The notes beneath the pieces were generated by a model. That model had not been told where the DNA came from and made no database searches. It saw only the letters and a list, made by a program, of their open reading frames with translations. A program made the position numbers and the translations under genes. A DNA stretch of 64,000 nucleotides, from assembly GCF_011493005.1 (NCBI RefSeq), contig NZ_CP049158.1, positions 1,054,001-1,118,000 on the forward strand. Direction: 5' to 3'. This DNA comes from Caballeronia sp. SBC1 (GTDB lineage Bacteria > Pseudomonadota > Gammaproteobacteria > Burkholderiales > Burkholderiaceae). Numbering within the stretch: the first letter of the stretch is position 1; every line of letters begins with the position of its first letter. Of this stretch, positions 1-9,161 are shown piece by piece.

Positions 1-70
1 CACTCTTCCACGCAACCAGGCGTGCATCGAGGAATTCGAGAAACGGATTGTCGAGAATGAAATCGGACAT
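1..70 (-). CDS. 5' end of a gene, possibly a PaaI-type thioesterase (partial)
   Basis: Only the first 23 codons lie in the window; the gene runs off the left edge. The ATG is preceded by GGAG at about 9 bases. The peptide begins MSDFILDNPF and continues LEFLDARLVAW, which resembles the N-terminus of hotdog-fold PaaI-type acyl-CoA thioesterases, where an amphipathic first helix comes before the hotdog strand. It is divergent from the HMG-CoA lyase gene, with about 200 bases between the starts. The reading frame and start are reasonably clear, but the family call is weak because no catalytic residues are visible. Confidence 0.4.
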   Translation of the reverse strand, partial: MSDFILDNPFLEFLDARLVAWKS

Positions 71-271
71 GGAAAAAAGCTCCTGCTGGAGAGTAATGTT
101 TAACCAAAACTGTGCCATGACGAAGCATTTGGCGTGCGAAGGCGCTCGGGCGATCCTTGGCGCGAGCCTTTCCAATTTGGAAACGGTCGTGGAAAATCCA
201 CCGATTTTCAGGCCACCGACGCAGGTTCATCATGTCTTTATAACGCGTCACTATCCGACATGAGGAGCCCC

Positions 272-1225
272 ATGAAACGCCTGTATATCCAGGAAGTCGC
301 GACCCGCGACGGCTTTCAGAACGAAAAACAATTCGTCGATACCGACGCGAAAATTACCTTGATCGATGCCCTGAGCGCCTGCGGATTCGCGAAGATAGAA
401 GTGACGTCGTTTACATCGCCGAAAGCCATTCCCGCGCTGCGCGACGCCGAAGCCGTCATGCATGGCATCGCGCGGCGCGAAGGCGTGGTCTACACCGCGC
501 TCGTGCCGAACGTGCGTGGAGCGGAACGCGCGTTGTCGTGCGGTGTCGATGAAGTCAACCTCGTGATGTCGGTGAGCGAGACCCACAACCGCGCGAACCT
601 GCGCATGAGCCGCGAACAGTCGTTCGCACAATTAAGCGAAGTGATCGGCGTGGTGAAGACAACGCCAGTAGCCATCAACGTGTCGTTGTCCACGTCGATG
701 GGTTGCCCCATGGAGGGCGACGTCGCGGTGGAAGAAGTGCTGCGCTGGACCGAGCGTTTCGCCAGTCTCGGCGTGCACGGCGTGACGCTCTGCGACACCA
801 CCGGCATGGCGTTCCCCTCACAGGTGAAGGCACTTTGCGAACGCGTGCGCGCGGCATTCCCCGCACTCGAACTCACGCTGCACTTCCACAACACGCGCGG
901 CATGGCTCTGGCCAACACGCTGACGGCGCTGGATGCAGGCATCGATCGTTTCGATGCATCGCTTGGCGGCATTGGAGGGTGTCCCTATGCACCCGGTGCA
1001 ACCGGCAACGTGTGCACGGAAGAACTGGTGCATATGCTGGAACTGGACGGCTACGACACCGGCGTCGACCTCAACGCGGCGCTCAACGCAGCGGCGTTGC
1101 TGCCGCGCCTGATAGGTCACGACGTGCCGAGCCAGATCCTCAAGGCCGGCCGCCGGCTCGACCTGCATGACGCGCCGCCAATAGACGCAGGTAGCGTCCC
1201 CGCACAACAGGCAGTTGCCAAGTAA
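272..1225 (+). CDS. Hydroxymethylglutaryl-CoA lyase
   Basis: 317 residues. The protein should cleave 3-hydroxy-3-methylglutaryl-CoA to acetyl-CoA and acetoacetate (leucine and related acyl-CoA catabolism), as a soluble TIM-barrel enzyme with a divalent metal. Visible evidence: the N-terminal barrel motif TRDGFQ at residues 11-16, the HFHNTRG metal-ligand motif in the second half, and the family signature GGIGGCPYAPGATGN with its catalytic cysteine near residue 237. The ATG at 272 follows AGGAG; an upstream in-frame extension to 134 lacks family resemblance. The VOC gene follows after 10 bases, so the two are probably co-transcribed. The substrate could be another short branched hydroxyacyl-CoA. 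Confidence 0.9.
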   Translation: MKRLYIQEVATRDGFQNEKQFVDTDAKITLIDALSACGFAKIEVTSFTSPKAIPALRDAEAVMHGIARREGVVYTALVPNVRGAERALSCGVDEVNLVMSVSETHNRANLRMSREQSFAQLSEVIGVVKTTPVAINVSLSTSMGCPMEGDVAVEEVLRWTERFASLGVHGVTLCDTTGMAFPSQVKALCERVRAAFPALELTLHFHNTRGMALANTLTALDAGIDRFDASLGGIGGCPYAPGATGNVCTEELVHMLELDGYDTGVDLNAALNAAALLPRLIGHDVPSQILKAGRRLDLHDAPPIDAGSVPAQQAVAK

Positions 1226-1235
1226 GGAGCCTGAC

Positions 1236-1619
1236 ATGGCCATCATCGATCACCTGGATCACCTCGTTCTCACTTGCGTCGATGAAGCGGCGGCGCGCCA
1301 TTTTTACATCGAAGTCCTGCAGATGAAGCTCGAAACCTTTGGTGCGGGAAGGACTGCGTTCAAGTTCGGCAACCAGAAAATCAACGTGCATGTGCGCGGC
1401 AAGGAGTTCGAGCCGAAGGCGCATGTGCCGGCGCCGGGCGCGCTGGACCTGTGCTTCATCGCGGCCGTGCCGCTGGACGACGTGATCGCGCACTTGAAGC
1501 AGCACGAGTGGCCGATCATTGAAGGGCCGGTCGAGCGCACTGGAGCCACGCAGAAAATTCGCTCGGTCTACGTCCGCGATCCCGATCTGAACCTGATCGA
1601 GATTTCCGAGTTGATCTAA
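1236..1619 (+). CDS. VOC (glyoxalase/bleomycin-resistance) family protein
   Basis: 127 residues, a single vicinal-oxygen-chelate domain. The N-terminal pattern IDHLDHLVLTC (putative metal ligand His9) and the C-terminal pattern RDPDLNLIEISEL (putative ligand Glu122) are the two hallmarks of the fold; the rest is two beta-alpha-beta-beta-beta modules. The ATG at 1236 has GGAG 9 bases upstream, just after the HMG-CoA lyase stop, which suggests a two-gene operon. The substrate cannot be read from sequence; VOC proteins include glyoxalases, epimerases, dioxygenases and resistance proteins. Its place next to an acyl-CoA lyase hints at a catabolic rather than a resistance role. Confidence 0.8.
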   Translation: MAIIDHLDHLVLTCVDEAAARHFYIEVLQMKLETFGAGRTAFKFGNQKINVHVRGKEFEPKAHVPAPGALDLCFIAAVPLDDVIAHLKQHEWPIIEGPVERTGATQKIRSVYVRDPDLNLIEISELI

Positions 1620-1753
1620 AGGATCCGTAGGGGCTCGTCATGCAGACGCGTTCCTGGCGTCCGAATACGCCCCATAAGCGACAACAAATAGCGCCCGACG
1701 CATTCACGGATTTGCGCCGGGCCGTACAACTTCTCGCCCCCGCTCCCGCTCCC

Positions 1754-2527
1754 TCACTCCGGCAGCCGAATCCCCGACAAGCGCTCACAAGCCTCGATCA
1801 GCCGATCCTGCAAGCCTGCATCGCGAGCGGCGGCGCTCGGCTCGCGCCGTTTCATATGGAAGAAATATTCGCCGGTCACCCTTGCGGCAGGATCGTCGCT
1901 GACGGCGAGCCAAGCCTGTGTTTGCGGCGCTGCCTTCAGGTCATCCGGCGCGCCCGAGCCGCCCATTTTGGTCGGCACCCAGCCGGGATGCACGGCATTG
2001 GACAACACGCCGGGCCAACGCCGTGCCACGCCGAACGCGAGCAGAATGTCGTGCAATTTGGAATCGGAATAGGCGCTTGCGCCCTGCCAGGAGCGCTTTT
2101 CCCAAAGCAGATCGTCGAGACTCGTATCGCCGCTTTCATGCAGCCCCGAACTGAGATAAACCAGGCGCTGTGGCTTATCGATCAAAGCGGTCAGGATGTA
2201 CGGCGCAAGCGTGTTGATCGCGAACACGTGCGGCAAGCCGTCAACAGTCTCAACGCGACGCGGCTCACGATACCCAACGGCGGCGTTATGGATCACGGCA
2301 TCAAAGTGTCCCAGCCGGTTAACTTGTTGGGCCACGCGGGCAGTCTCTTCGATACTCGACAAATCGCCGGACACGGCAGCTTCTGCGCCCAATACGCCTC
2401 GCATCGCTTCGTGCGCGCGCTCGGCATGGCGGGCATGCAGCACCACCTGATGCCCCTGCGCAACAAGCAGACGAGCGGCCATTTGACCGAGTCCATCGGC
2501 GGAGCCTGTAATGAAAATACGTGACAT
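1754..2527 (-). CDS. Short-chain dehydrogenase/reductase (SDR)
   Basis: 257 residues, the normal length for a classical SDR. The Rossmann cofactor motif TGSADGLG occupies residues 7-14. A conserved HNAAVG motif (cf. NNAG) follows strand 4, catalytic Ser is in YLSSG near 126-127, and the Tyr-Lys pair lies in YSDSK at 153-157. The HPGW motif follows strand 6. The residues around the first Arg (HARHAER) suggest NADP(H). The start is preceded by AAGGTG five bases upstream. It converges with the VOC gene across a 134-base gap and is divergent from the histidine kinase. Substrate unknown. Confidence 0.88.
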   Translation of the reverse strand: MSRIFITGSADGLGQMAARLLVAQGHQVVLHARHAERAHEAMRGVLGAEAAVSGDLSSIEETARVAQQVNRLGHFDAVIHNAAVGYREPRRVETVDGLPHVFAINTLAPYILTALIDKPQRLVYLSSGLHESGDTSLDDLLWEKRSWQGASAYSDSKLHDILLAFGVARRWPGVLSNAVHPGWVPTKMGGSGAPDDLKAAPQTQAWLAVSDDPAARVTGEYFFHMKRREPSAAARDAGLQDRLIEACERLSGIRLPE

Positions 2528-2761
2528 AGCGGCACCTTTTTAAAAATCAGACGAATAAGCGCTGAAAGAATATCGATCCTGTAAACGTGAAAGCGAGCGT
2601 AGCGTGAGAGTTTGCGGTTAGCGAGCGCGCGCTGGTCATCAAGCCCATGACATGCAGTCATGGACGGTAAGCACTTTGGATGCTTTGTAAAAAACGATAT
2701 TTGCTTCAGGCGCGTGGTCGGCTAAAGTAATCGATCACGCCCTTTTTCGAGTGAGCGAATC

Positions 2762-4789
2762 ATGGACGTTCCCGAGCATGTTGCTGACATTGCCGCGGCC
2801 AAACCGTCGCGGCTCTTTTCCTCGTCCGCGCGCGATGCGGGCTTAAGCCTCGTCCGCAATCTCTCGATTCCAAAGCCCTTTCCCGATGCTGCCTTTGAAG
2901 CCCAGTTCCTCGAAGATCATAGCCGCCGGTTCTGCGCGTTTCGCCGCGCATCGGCGCTTCTCGCGCTGAGCGTATGGGTCTGCTTTCTCTGGTACGACTT
3001 CAACTTCGGGCGCGAAAGCGCGGTGCTTGCACCCGTATTCATGCAGATCATGGCGCTGCGGCTGGCCGGCATCGTGTTGCTTGTGTTTGTCGGCAGCCTG
3101 ACCTTGAGAGCCTCGTTTGCGACGCATGCCACGTCCCAACGCGTGATCCTCAGCGGCGTCTACGGCTGCAATTTGCTGCTGCTTCTACTGGTGGCCTTGT
3201 CACCGGGGCCGTTCAACTACACATGGTATTTCGTTGGCCTCTACCTTGTGTTTTTCTTCCAGTTCGGCTTCTTCTATTTGAAGTCGAGAGTGGCGCTGAC
3301 GGCTGCCGTGGTCACGTTTTCATCCGTGATCCTGCTGCAGCTCACCATCAGGATTCTCTCGCCCGAAGACTTCTACATGGGCCTGTTCTATCTCTTCAAC
3401 GTCGTCGTGATTGGTCATGGCGTGTGCGTGCACGCGGAGCGGGTATCGCGTGAGCGCTTCGCGGCAGAACGTGCTCTCGGTGTGCTTAATAACGAGCTCC
3501 TTACCGCAAACGTTCAACTGGAACGAAAGAACCTGGACCTGCTCGCGTCGAAGAAGGATCAGGACACGAAGACCAACGCACTGCTCGCGCTCAAAGAGCA
3601 GCAGATGCTCGCAGCGGAAACCGCAAGCAAGGAGAAGTCGAATTTCCTCGCCGCTGCCACGCACGATTTGCGGCAGCCCATGCACGCGCTCAATCTCTTC
3701 CTGCAAGCTGCCGCCGAAGCACTGCATCACGACGATGTAACCGAAGCCGCCCGGCTGATCGATGAATCCGGCCGTTCGTCGGTGATCCTTGCGCGCTTCC
3801 TGAACGCAGTGCTCGATCTGTCCCGGCTCGAGTCCGGCCGGGTCGTGCCGCGCTATCACGTGTTCGACCTCAAGATCGCGGTGCTGGAAGCGGCCGAACA
3901 GCTGCGCCCGCTCGCGGCTATGCACGGGGTGGAGCTGCGGCTGCGCATGCCAGAGGCGCCCGTGTATGTGCGCAGCGATGCGCATTGGCTTGGGCGGGCC
4001 ATCGTGAACCTGGTGTCGAACGGCATTCGTTACGCCGATGCCAGCAAGAAAGCCGAGCCCGTGGTGATTGTGGGCGTGGTGCGTTCTGCCACGCGAACAC
4101 GCATTGACGTGGTGGACAACGGCATTGGCATCGCATCGGAACACTGGGATTCGATCTTCCAGCCGTTCTTCCAGGTCGGCAACACCGAGCGGGACAGCGA
4201 TAGGGGTCTCGGCCTCGGTCTGTCGATCGTGAACGCTGTGGTGTCCATCTTGGAGGAGCATCGGATCGAGTTGAAATCGACCGAAGGACGCGGTTCACGC
4301 TTCTCGCTCGAAATGCCCATTTGTGGTTCGCCTCTCGGCGAAGCCGCACCGCGGGCACGCGGCGAGACCGCCGATTTGCAGACCGTGCCGCTGGACGGAC
4401 TTTATGCGTTGCTGGTGGAGGACGACAGCCTCGTGCGGGCATCAACGGAAGCGCTCCTCGTGCAATGGGGCATGCTGTTCGACTCCGCGAGCAGCTTCGA
4501 GGAGTTCGAGGAGACGTTGAACACCATTGAACGTTATCCGGATCTCATCATCACGGACTTCCGTTTGCGCGATTCAAAAACAGCGCGCGACGTGGCAATG
4601 CTGGGTGCGGCGAAAATCGGGCGGCGCTGCCCGTGCCTGGTCGTCACGGGCGAACCGGCCGCGACCATCGTGCCGCTCGCATGCGACCACGACGTGTTGA
4701 GCAAGCCTGTTAGCCCGACGGAATTGCGCCGGCAGATTGCGTCGCTGATAGCGGGACGTTCGGTGGGCGATGCCGCAGGCGCTTGCTGA
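2762..4789 (+). CDS. Membrane-bound hybrid sensor histidine kinase with C-terminal receiver
   Basis: 675 residues. After a soluble N-terminus of about 60 residues come about six hydrophobic segments (roughly 65-222), a charged coiled coil (about 225-290), then a HisKA dimerisation domain with phospho-acceptor His301 in THDLRQPMHAL. The ATPase domain follows, with its N box around Asn420 (NLVSNGIRY) and G boxes DNGIGI and GLGLGLSI. A receiver domain occupies about 545-655 with the acidic pocket VEDD and phospho-acceptor Asp599 in ITDFRL. The LRQP version of the H box is common in betaproteobacterial kinases paired with NarL-type regulators. A divergently placed LuxR-type regulator at 5186-5890 is the likely partner. 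The signal is unknown; the membrane region has no large periplasmic loop, so sensing may be intramembrane. Confidence 0.92.
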   Translation: MDVPEHVADIAAAKPSRLFSSSARDAGLSLVRNLSIPKPFPDAAFEAQFLEDHSRRFCAFRRASALLALSVWVCFLWYDFNFGRESAVLAPVFMQIMALRLAGIVLLVFVGSLTLRASFATHATSQRVILSGVYGCNLLLLLLVALSPGPFNYTWYFVGLYLVFFFQFGFFYLKSRVALTAAVVTFSSVILLQLTIRILSPEDFYMGLFYLFNVVVIGHGVCVHAERVSRERFAAERALGVLNNELLTANVQLERKNLDLLASKKDQDTKTNALLALKEQQMLAAETASKEKSNFLAAATHDLRQPMHALNLFLQAAAEALHHDDVTEAARLIDESGRSSVILARFLNAVLDLSRLESGRVVPRYHVFDLKIAVLEAAEQLRPLAAMHGVELRLRMPEAPVYVRSDAHWLGRAIVNLVSNGIRYADASKKAEPVVIVGVVRSATRTRIDVVDNGIGIASEHWDSIFQPFFQVGNTERDSDRGLGLGLSIVNAVVSILEEHRIELKSTEGRGSRFSLEMPICGSPLGEAAPRARGETADLQTVPLDGLYALLVEDDSLVRASTEALLVQWGMLFDSASSFEEFEETLNTIERYPDLIITDFRLRDSKTARDVAMLGAAKIGRRCPCLVVTGEPAATIVPLACDHDVLSKPVSPTELRRQIASLIAGRSVGDAAGAC

Positions 4790-4862
4790 CGAGCCGGAAA
4801 TCGACCGCCCGGAGGGCGATCGGTCGTCAACCTTGAGCACATGTCGTCCGCAAGAGGCCACT

Positions 4863-5054
4863 TCAGAACGCTTCAGCGCCAACCGCCGGGCCGAAGCCGA
4901 CCTCGGCATGCATGTTGTCCCGGGTAATGCCAGCCACCAGGTGATTGAGGTCGTACGCGGCGAATCGCGCAGGCATCTCGGCGATGGATCCGGTTTCCCC
5001 GTCGGCAACAAGCGGTGCGTTGCTGTTGCCGGTCTTTTTTTTCACTACACGCAT
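4863..5054 (-). CDS. Shortened MazE/AbrB-type antitoxin-like protein
   Basis: 63 residues from the ATG at 5054, with AGGA about 6 bases upstream. The N-terminus (VVKKKTGNSNAP) matches the start of MazE antitoxins (IKKWGNS-A). The C-terminus (LVAGITRDNMHAEVGF, then GPAVG and an acidic-aromatic end) matches the toxin-wrapping tail of MazE (LL-x-ITPEN-H-EVD-GPPVG). The middle, where most of the DNA-binding swapped-hairpin barrel should be, is too short: about 63 residues against a usual 75-85. No MazF-like toxin lies on either side; the gene sits between the histidine kinase and the response regulator. It is probably a decaying or repurposed orphan. The frame is intact, so it may still be translated. 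Confidence 0.6.
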   Translation of the reverse strand: MRVVKKKTGNSNAPLVADGETGSIAEMPARFAAYDLNHLVAGITRDNMHAEVGFGPAVGAEAF

Positions 5055-5185
5055 GTGGAATCCTGGCATTGCCCATGTCCTGCCGCGACGGCAAGACCTC
5101 GGCGGCATTGTAGAGGCGCAAACGCAGACAAAGCCTCACCCACACTTCTTATTTTATAAATCTCTCAGGTCCAACCGCCCGGCCC

Positions 5186-5890
5186 CTACCGGGACGCGCC
5201 CGCAGCCACCGCGTTGCCCATCGGCATCTCAATCCCCCGCCGCGCCATTTCCACGATCAGGAACGTCCGCCGGGTCACATGAAACCGGGCGAGGAGATCG
5301 CTTGAATACTCCTTGGCGGTGTTCTCGCTAATATTCATTTTTCTCGCGATCGCCTTGTTCGACAAACCCTGCAATAAATAGCGCAGCGTCTCGGTCAGGC
5401 GTGGCGGCAGGTTCAGCGATTCCACCGTCACGCCGGAATGCGTGGACACCGGCTTGGGGCTGTGACCGCCCTTTCCCAGCACGCTATTGGGCAAATACAC
5501 GCGACCGCTCAGAATCGTCTTGAGGGCCTCGCGGAACACGCCCGCCCCTTGCTCACTCGCCTTCGAAATAAAGCCGCATGCGCCGCTCCTGATGCATTCC
5601 AGCACCGTATCGCGGTCGTCTTGTGCGGACAGCATGATGGTCTGTACCTCGCGCTCCTGCACCCCGATCCAGTTCAGCAGATCGAGTCCCGTGGAATTGC
5701 CCCGTAATTGATAGTCGAGGAAAACGAGATCGTACGAGCGCGCGGACAGCTTCTCCGTGGCCTGTTCGAAGCCGTCAGCCTCGTCGATATCGAGCAACGG
5801 CTCATTGGCCAGGATCAGACTTTTCATGGCGCTTCTAGTGAGCCCCTCATCCTCGACCAGCAGCACCGTCTTGAAATTACCGTTTTCCAT
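5186..5890 (-). CDS. NarL/FixJ-type response regulator (receiver + LuxR helix-turn-helix)
   Basis: 234 residues from the ATG at 5890, which has GGGA six bases upstream; an ATG two codons earlier is also possible. The receiver domain carries the acidic pair in LLVEDEG and the phospho-acceptor Asp about residue 59 in LVFLDYQLRG. The C-terminal LuxR-type domain shows LPPRLTETLRYLLQGLSNKAIARKMNISENTAKEY, the usual recognition-helix pattern, written here in parts of the family motif. Loss of the common V-x-x-H-x-x-x-I-x-x-K motif in favour of AKEYSSDLLARFHV is a moderate departure. It is encoded convergently to the hybrid kinase and is its best partner candidate. DNA targets unknown. Confidence 0.9.
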   Translation of the reverse strand: MENGNFKTVLLVEDEGLTRSAMKSLILANEPLLDIDEADGFEQATEKLSARSYDLVFLDYQLRGNSTGLDLLNWIGVQEREVQTIMLSAQDDRDTVLECIRSGACGFISKASEQGAGVFREALKTILSGRVYLPNSVLGKGGHSPKPVSTHSGVTVESLNLPPRLTETLRYLLQGLSNKAIARKMNISENTAKEYSSDLLARFHVTRRTFLIVEMARRGIEMPMGNAVAAGASR

Positions 5891-6158
5891 TGCCATTCCC
5901 GTAAATCACGCCCTGATGGTAACGGCATGTCGGGGCGTCGCCACCCCCTCTTTCGCAGGGATACGAAGGAGGGTCTCCGGTCCCCCCGAAAAAGCCGCGC
6001 GGTTCCCCTCCTCGACCGGGTTTTGCGGCAAATGCTTAAACGCGACACTGCGTCATCGGTTCCGCAGCACTTCCAACGCCGGACTCGAAGTTGCCGTCAA
6101 TGGAGGTCATACGGCTCCGGCGCCCCGCCCAGTCACATAAAACCAGGAGGAGGACACC

Positions 6159-6620
6159 ATGAGCAGTCGTTCAGGCACGGATGAAGAGAGACATTTTGCG
6201 TTGTGGAGCGGCAAACAGGCGCGCATGCCGATTGGCTCGCCGCGAGTACTGATCGCTCACCAGGACAAACTGATCGGGGAATCGCTGGCCGCGCTGCTGC
6301 GGCTGACCGGGTTGCAGGTCATGCACACGCAGAGCCTGAAATCGGCGCGTTCGCTGCTGCAGAACTGGAAGCCCCAGGCACTGATACTGGACACCCGGCT
6401 CGACAGTGAATCCGGTTATGCCTTCATCAGCGCGCTGCGACCCGACGCGGACATCACCGGCCGGCTGCTGGTCGCGATCAGCAACATCTGGCCGGCCGAT
6501 CCTATCGAAACCCTGAAAGATGCAGGCTTCGACGCACACTGCCGCCGGCCCTGCGCCACCTGGCGCCTGGCCGAGATGCTGACGACCTACTTCTCGATAC
6601 CGCAGCGGCGCCCATACTGA
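6159..6620 (+). CDS. Stand-alone receiver-like protein
   Basis: 153 residues. A single receiver-like domain (about residues 27-148) with a predicted phospho-acceptor Asp78 in ALILDTRLDSESGY. The usual acidic pair after strand 1 is altered (RVLIAHQDK, one acid instead of two), and the conserved Lys before the last helix appears replaced in CRRPC. There is no output domain. The start follows a strong GGAGGAGG site. It is divergent from the LuxR-type regulator (268 bases between starts), so it may act as a phosphate sink or a protein-protein regulator for the kinase next door. Whether it can still be phosphorylated is uncertain. Confidence 0.75.
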   Translation: MSSRSGTDEERHFALWSGKQARMPIGSPRVLIAHQDKLIGESLAALLRLTGLQVMHTQSLKSARSLLQNWKPQALILDTRLDSESGYAFISALRPDADITGRLLVAISNIWPADPIETLKDAGFDAHCRRPCATWRLAEMLTTYFSIPQRRPY

Positions 6621-6860
6621 AGCCACGCTGAAACCGCGCCGATGCCGACGTCGACGCCATTCACGCAGGCGGCACCCAAAGGCAAAAAAAGCAAATGCAA
6701 TGACGACCAACACCGCACTGCCGACCGCTATCAGGTTGTCTGTCAACGCCGCCTGAACGCACCAAAAAGCTGACGTTAAAGGCCAGCGCATCGATATATA
6801 GAGTACAGCGCGACCGCGATCGCGCTGCTTCGCTCAGCTGCCGGACATTAACGCAGTGCG

Positions 6861-8618
6861 TCAAAACGTGCTCCAGCCCTCCTCGTCTGCACTAGCTGTT
6901 TTCAGCGGCGCAACCAGCGCGGTAGGCGAACGCTCAACGGCTCGTCTGGCAACCGGTGAAACCGCAGCACGAACAGCCGGCCTGGCGGTCGGCTCAACGG
7001 CCAACTTAGCGGCCAACCTAGCGGTCGGCTTAACCGCTGGACCTGACGCAAGCGTCGCACCCTCCATCTGGAAGAACGCCACGGCCTCCGTCAACTGCCG
7101 GCCCTGATCCTGCAGCGACTGGGATGCCGCCGCCGCTTCTTCCACCAGCGCTGCGTTCTGCTGCGTGACTTCGTCCATCTGCGTGATGGCCTGGTTCACC
7201 TGTTCTATGCCGCGACCCTGTTCAATCGATGCCGCCGCAATCTCTTCCATGATGTCCGTCACGCGCGCGACCGCCTGGGTCACCTCAGACATCGTCGCGC
7301 CAGCCTGGCTGGCAAGCGCCGAACCGTTCTGGACCTGCAGCACCGAGTTCGCAATCAGGTCCTTGATCTCCTTGGCCGCACTCGACGACCGTTGCGCAAG
7401 ACTGCGCACTTCGCTCGCGACCACCGCGAAACCGCGGCCCTGTTCCCCGGCCCGCGCTGCTTCAACCGCCGCGTTCAACGCCAGGATGTTGGTCTGGAAC
7501 GCAATCCCTTCGATAATCCCCGTGATCTCCGCAATCTTCGCCGAGCTTTCGCTGATGCCGTGCATGGTATCGACCACCTGTCCGACCACCTTGTTGCCGC
7601 GCTGGGCAACATCCGAAGCGCTCGTCGCCAGCGCGCTGGCCTGCTGCGCGTTTTCGGTATTCTGCTTGACCGTCGATGTCAGCTCTTCCATGCTCGCCGC
7701 CGTTTCCTCCAGCGACGCTGCCTGTTCCTCCGTGCGCTGGCTGAGATCAGTGTTACCCGATGCAATCTCCGACGACGCACTCGCGATGCTGCCACTGCTC
7801 TCACGCACACGACTCACGGTTTCGATCAGCCGCATGTTCATGTCGGCGAGCGCACCCAGCAACTGGCCGGTCTCATCGTTCTGCGTCACCACAATTCGGC
7901 TACGAAGATCGCCGCGTGCCACAGTGCTTGCGACATCCACTGCACGCCGGATCGGCAGCGTGATCGAACGCGTGATAAACATGCCCGCCGCCAATGCCAT
8001 GGCGATCGCGGCCACGCAAATGGCGACCAGCAGGTTGCGCTGCATTTCATACTGATCTTCAGCGTCGCGCACCAACTGGTCCTGGCGATTGCGCGTGAAA
8101 TCGGCGTACGCGTCAGTCGCCTTCACGAGCGCGGCCAGCAGCGGCCGGCATTCGTCATCCATTTTGACGATCGCCTCATCGTGCTTGCCGGCCAGCGCGA
8201 GCGCCACGATGTCGTTGGCAACCGGCCTGTACAGCGTCTCCACGCGATCGATTTCACCCACCAGACCGCGTGCGGTGTCGCTGCTACTGGGTCCGCTCGC
8301 GACCATGGTTTTCAGCAGTTTCAGCTTCGCCTGCACGTCTTCCGACGCACGCGTGACATCGGCCTTCTCGATTTCCAGGTCCGACGGTTTCGTCACCAGG
8401 ACAAGATTACGAGCCGCAATGGCACGTCGGTCCACTGCAGTGCGAACCTGTGCTGCCATGTCGGCCCGCGCCCCTGGGCCATGGACGTAGTTTGAAAAAC
8501 CATCGGTCGAACTGCTCAGCGCGTGCAGCGACATCGCTGACACACCGAGCACGATGGCTGAGAGCACACCGAAGCCAGCAATGAGCTTGCTCTTGATGGT
8601 CATGTGTTTGAGGTTCAC
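6861..8618 (-). CDS. Methyl-accepting chemotaxis protein
   Basis: 585 residues from a GTG at 8618 with GGAG seven bases upstream; an ATG five codons on is the alternative. The order is an N-terminal membrane segment (about 12-30), a four-helix-bundle periplasmic domain (about 35-185), a second membrane segment (about 190-212), HAMP, then the long signalling hairpin with the invariant tip ([20 protein letters not shown], then [12 protein letters not shown]). The C-terminus has an Ala/Pro/Arg-rich stretch of about 45 residues and ends in GWSTF, which fits the xWxxF pentapeptide that recruits CheR/CheB in Tsr-like receptors. No che genes lie nearby, so it must act on a pathway encoded elsewhere. 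Ligand unknown. Confidence 0.95.
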   Translation of the reverse strand: MNLKHMTIKSKLIAGFGVLSAIVLGVSAMSLHALSSSTDGFSNYVHGPGARADMAAQVRTAVDRRAIAARNLVLVTKPSDLEIEKADVTRASEDVQAKLKLLKTMVASGPSSSDTARGLVGEIDRVETLYRPVANDIVALALAGKHDEAIVKMDDECRPLLAALVKATDAYADFTRNRQDQLVRDAEDQYEMQRNLLVAICVAAIAMALAAGMFITRSITLPIRRAVDVASTVARGDLRSRIVVTQNDETGQLLGALADMNMRLIETVSRVRESSGSIASASSEIASGNTDLSQRTEEQAASLEETAASMEELTSTVKQNTENAQQASALATSASDVAQRGNKVVGQVVDTMHGISESSAKIAEITGIIEGIAFQTNILALNAAVEAARAGEQGRGFAVVASEVRSLAQRSSSAAKEIKDLIANSVLQVQNGSALASQAGATMSEVTQAVARVTDIMEEIAAASIEQGRGIEQVNQAITQMDEVTQQNAALVEEAAAASQSLQDQGRQLTEAVAFFQMEGATLASGPAVKPTARLAAKLAVEPTARPAVRAAVSPVARRAVERSPTALVAPLKTASADEEGWSTF

Positions 8619-9161
8619 GTGGTGACTCCTGCCCGGACGGGCTTCTGACGGCTGAATAGCCGCTGCCGTCCTTGGCCCCCCAAGCGCCGGCAGCGGTATG
8701 AGTGCAGCGCGGGCACGTCGATCCGTGCGGCCGCGCGCCGTGCCTGTCGCAAAGTTTTCGTTGACGGCGAGGCTCTCACCCCTCGAACGCGTTAAGCTTT
8801 TTCTGATGCTCCGTCACACATTTGTCGACATAGGCAACCGGGTTAACGACCGTGCCGGAAGGTTACTTAAGGGTAAAGATGTAAAGTTTTTCCAAGTATT
8901 TTTAGATTGGTTCTACGGGCCAATGCAGGACAAGTGCAACGGCATCCCCATAGAGCAAACGCTTATTCGATGAGCTGAAACGAGAACGGCGCACCTGAAG
9001 GTGCGCCGACGGGACACATGCGCTTGTTGCGCGTGCCAGGGGACTACAAGAGCAAGCCGACTAGATCGAACTTGAGAAAACGGATGTCTGGGGCATGTTC
9101 TTAACAGCAGGCCATTTCGATGGATGAACTAATGACCCGCCACGAACCCCACTGCGGACAA
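8619..9161. other. 543-base region without a convincing gene
   Basis: This gap lies upstream of the chemotaxis receptor and downstream of the small gene at 9162. An open frame at 8698-8973 (plus) has no family resemblance and no good ribosome-binding site, so I do not call it. A perfect 8-bp hairpin with a TGAA loop sits at 8988-9007. The stretch around 8860-8930 is AT-rich compared with its surroundings, which suits promoter DNA. Confidence 0.5.
8988..9007. terminator. GC-rich hairpin, possible terminator
   Basis: GGCGCACC, loop TGAA, GGTGCGCC: a perfect 8-bp stem with a stable tetraloop. There is no T-run on either side, so it is not a classic Rho-independent terminator; it may be a 3'-end stabiliser or a remnant. 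It lies downstream of the small gene at 9162-9386 (read on the minus strand). Confidence 0.4.

Noticed and set aside
3320..4261. Long open frame (313 codons) on the minus strand
   Set aside because: It lies inside the histidine kinase gene, is rich in His/Arg/Glu, and has no domain; it is the antisense shadow of a high-GC gene.
4790..5185. Complete toxin-antitoxin pair
   Set aside because: Only a MazE-like fragment is present; no MazF or other toxin frame lies on either strand next to it.
8698..8973. 91-codon plus-strand frame upstream of the chemoreceptor
   Set aside because: No ribosome site or known motif, and it lies where promoter DNA is expected.
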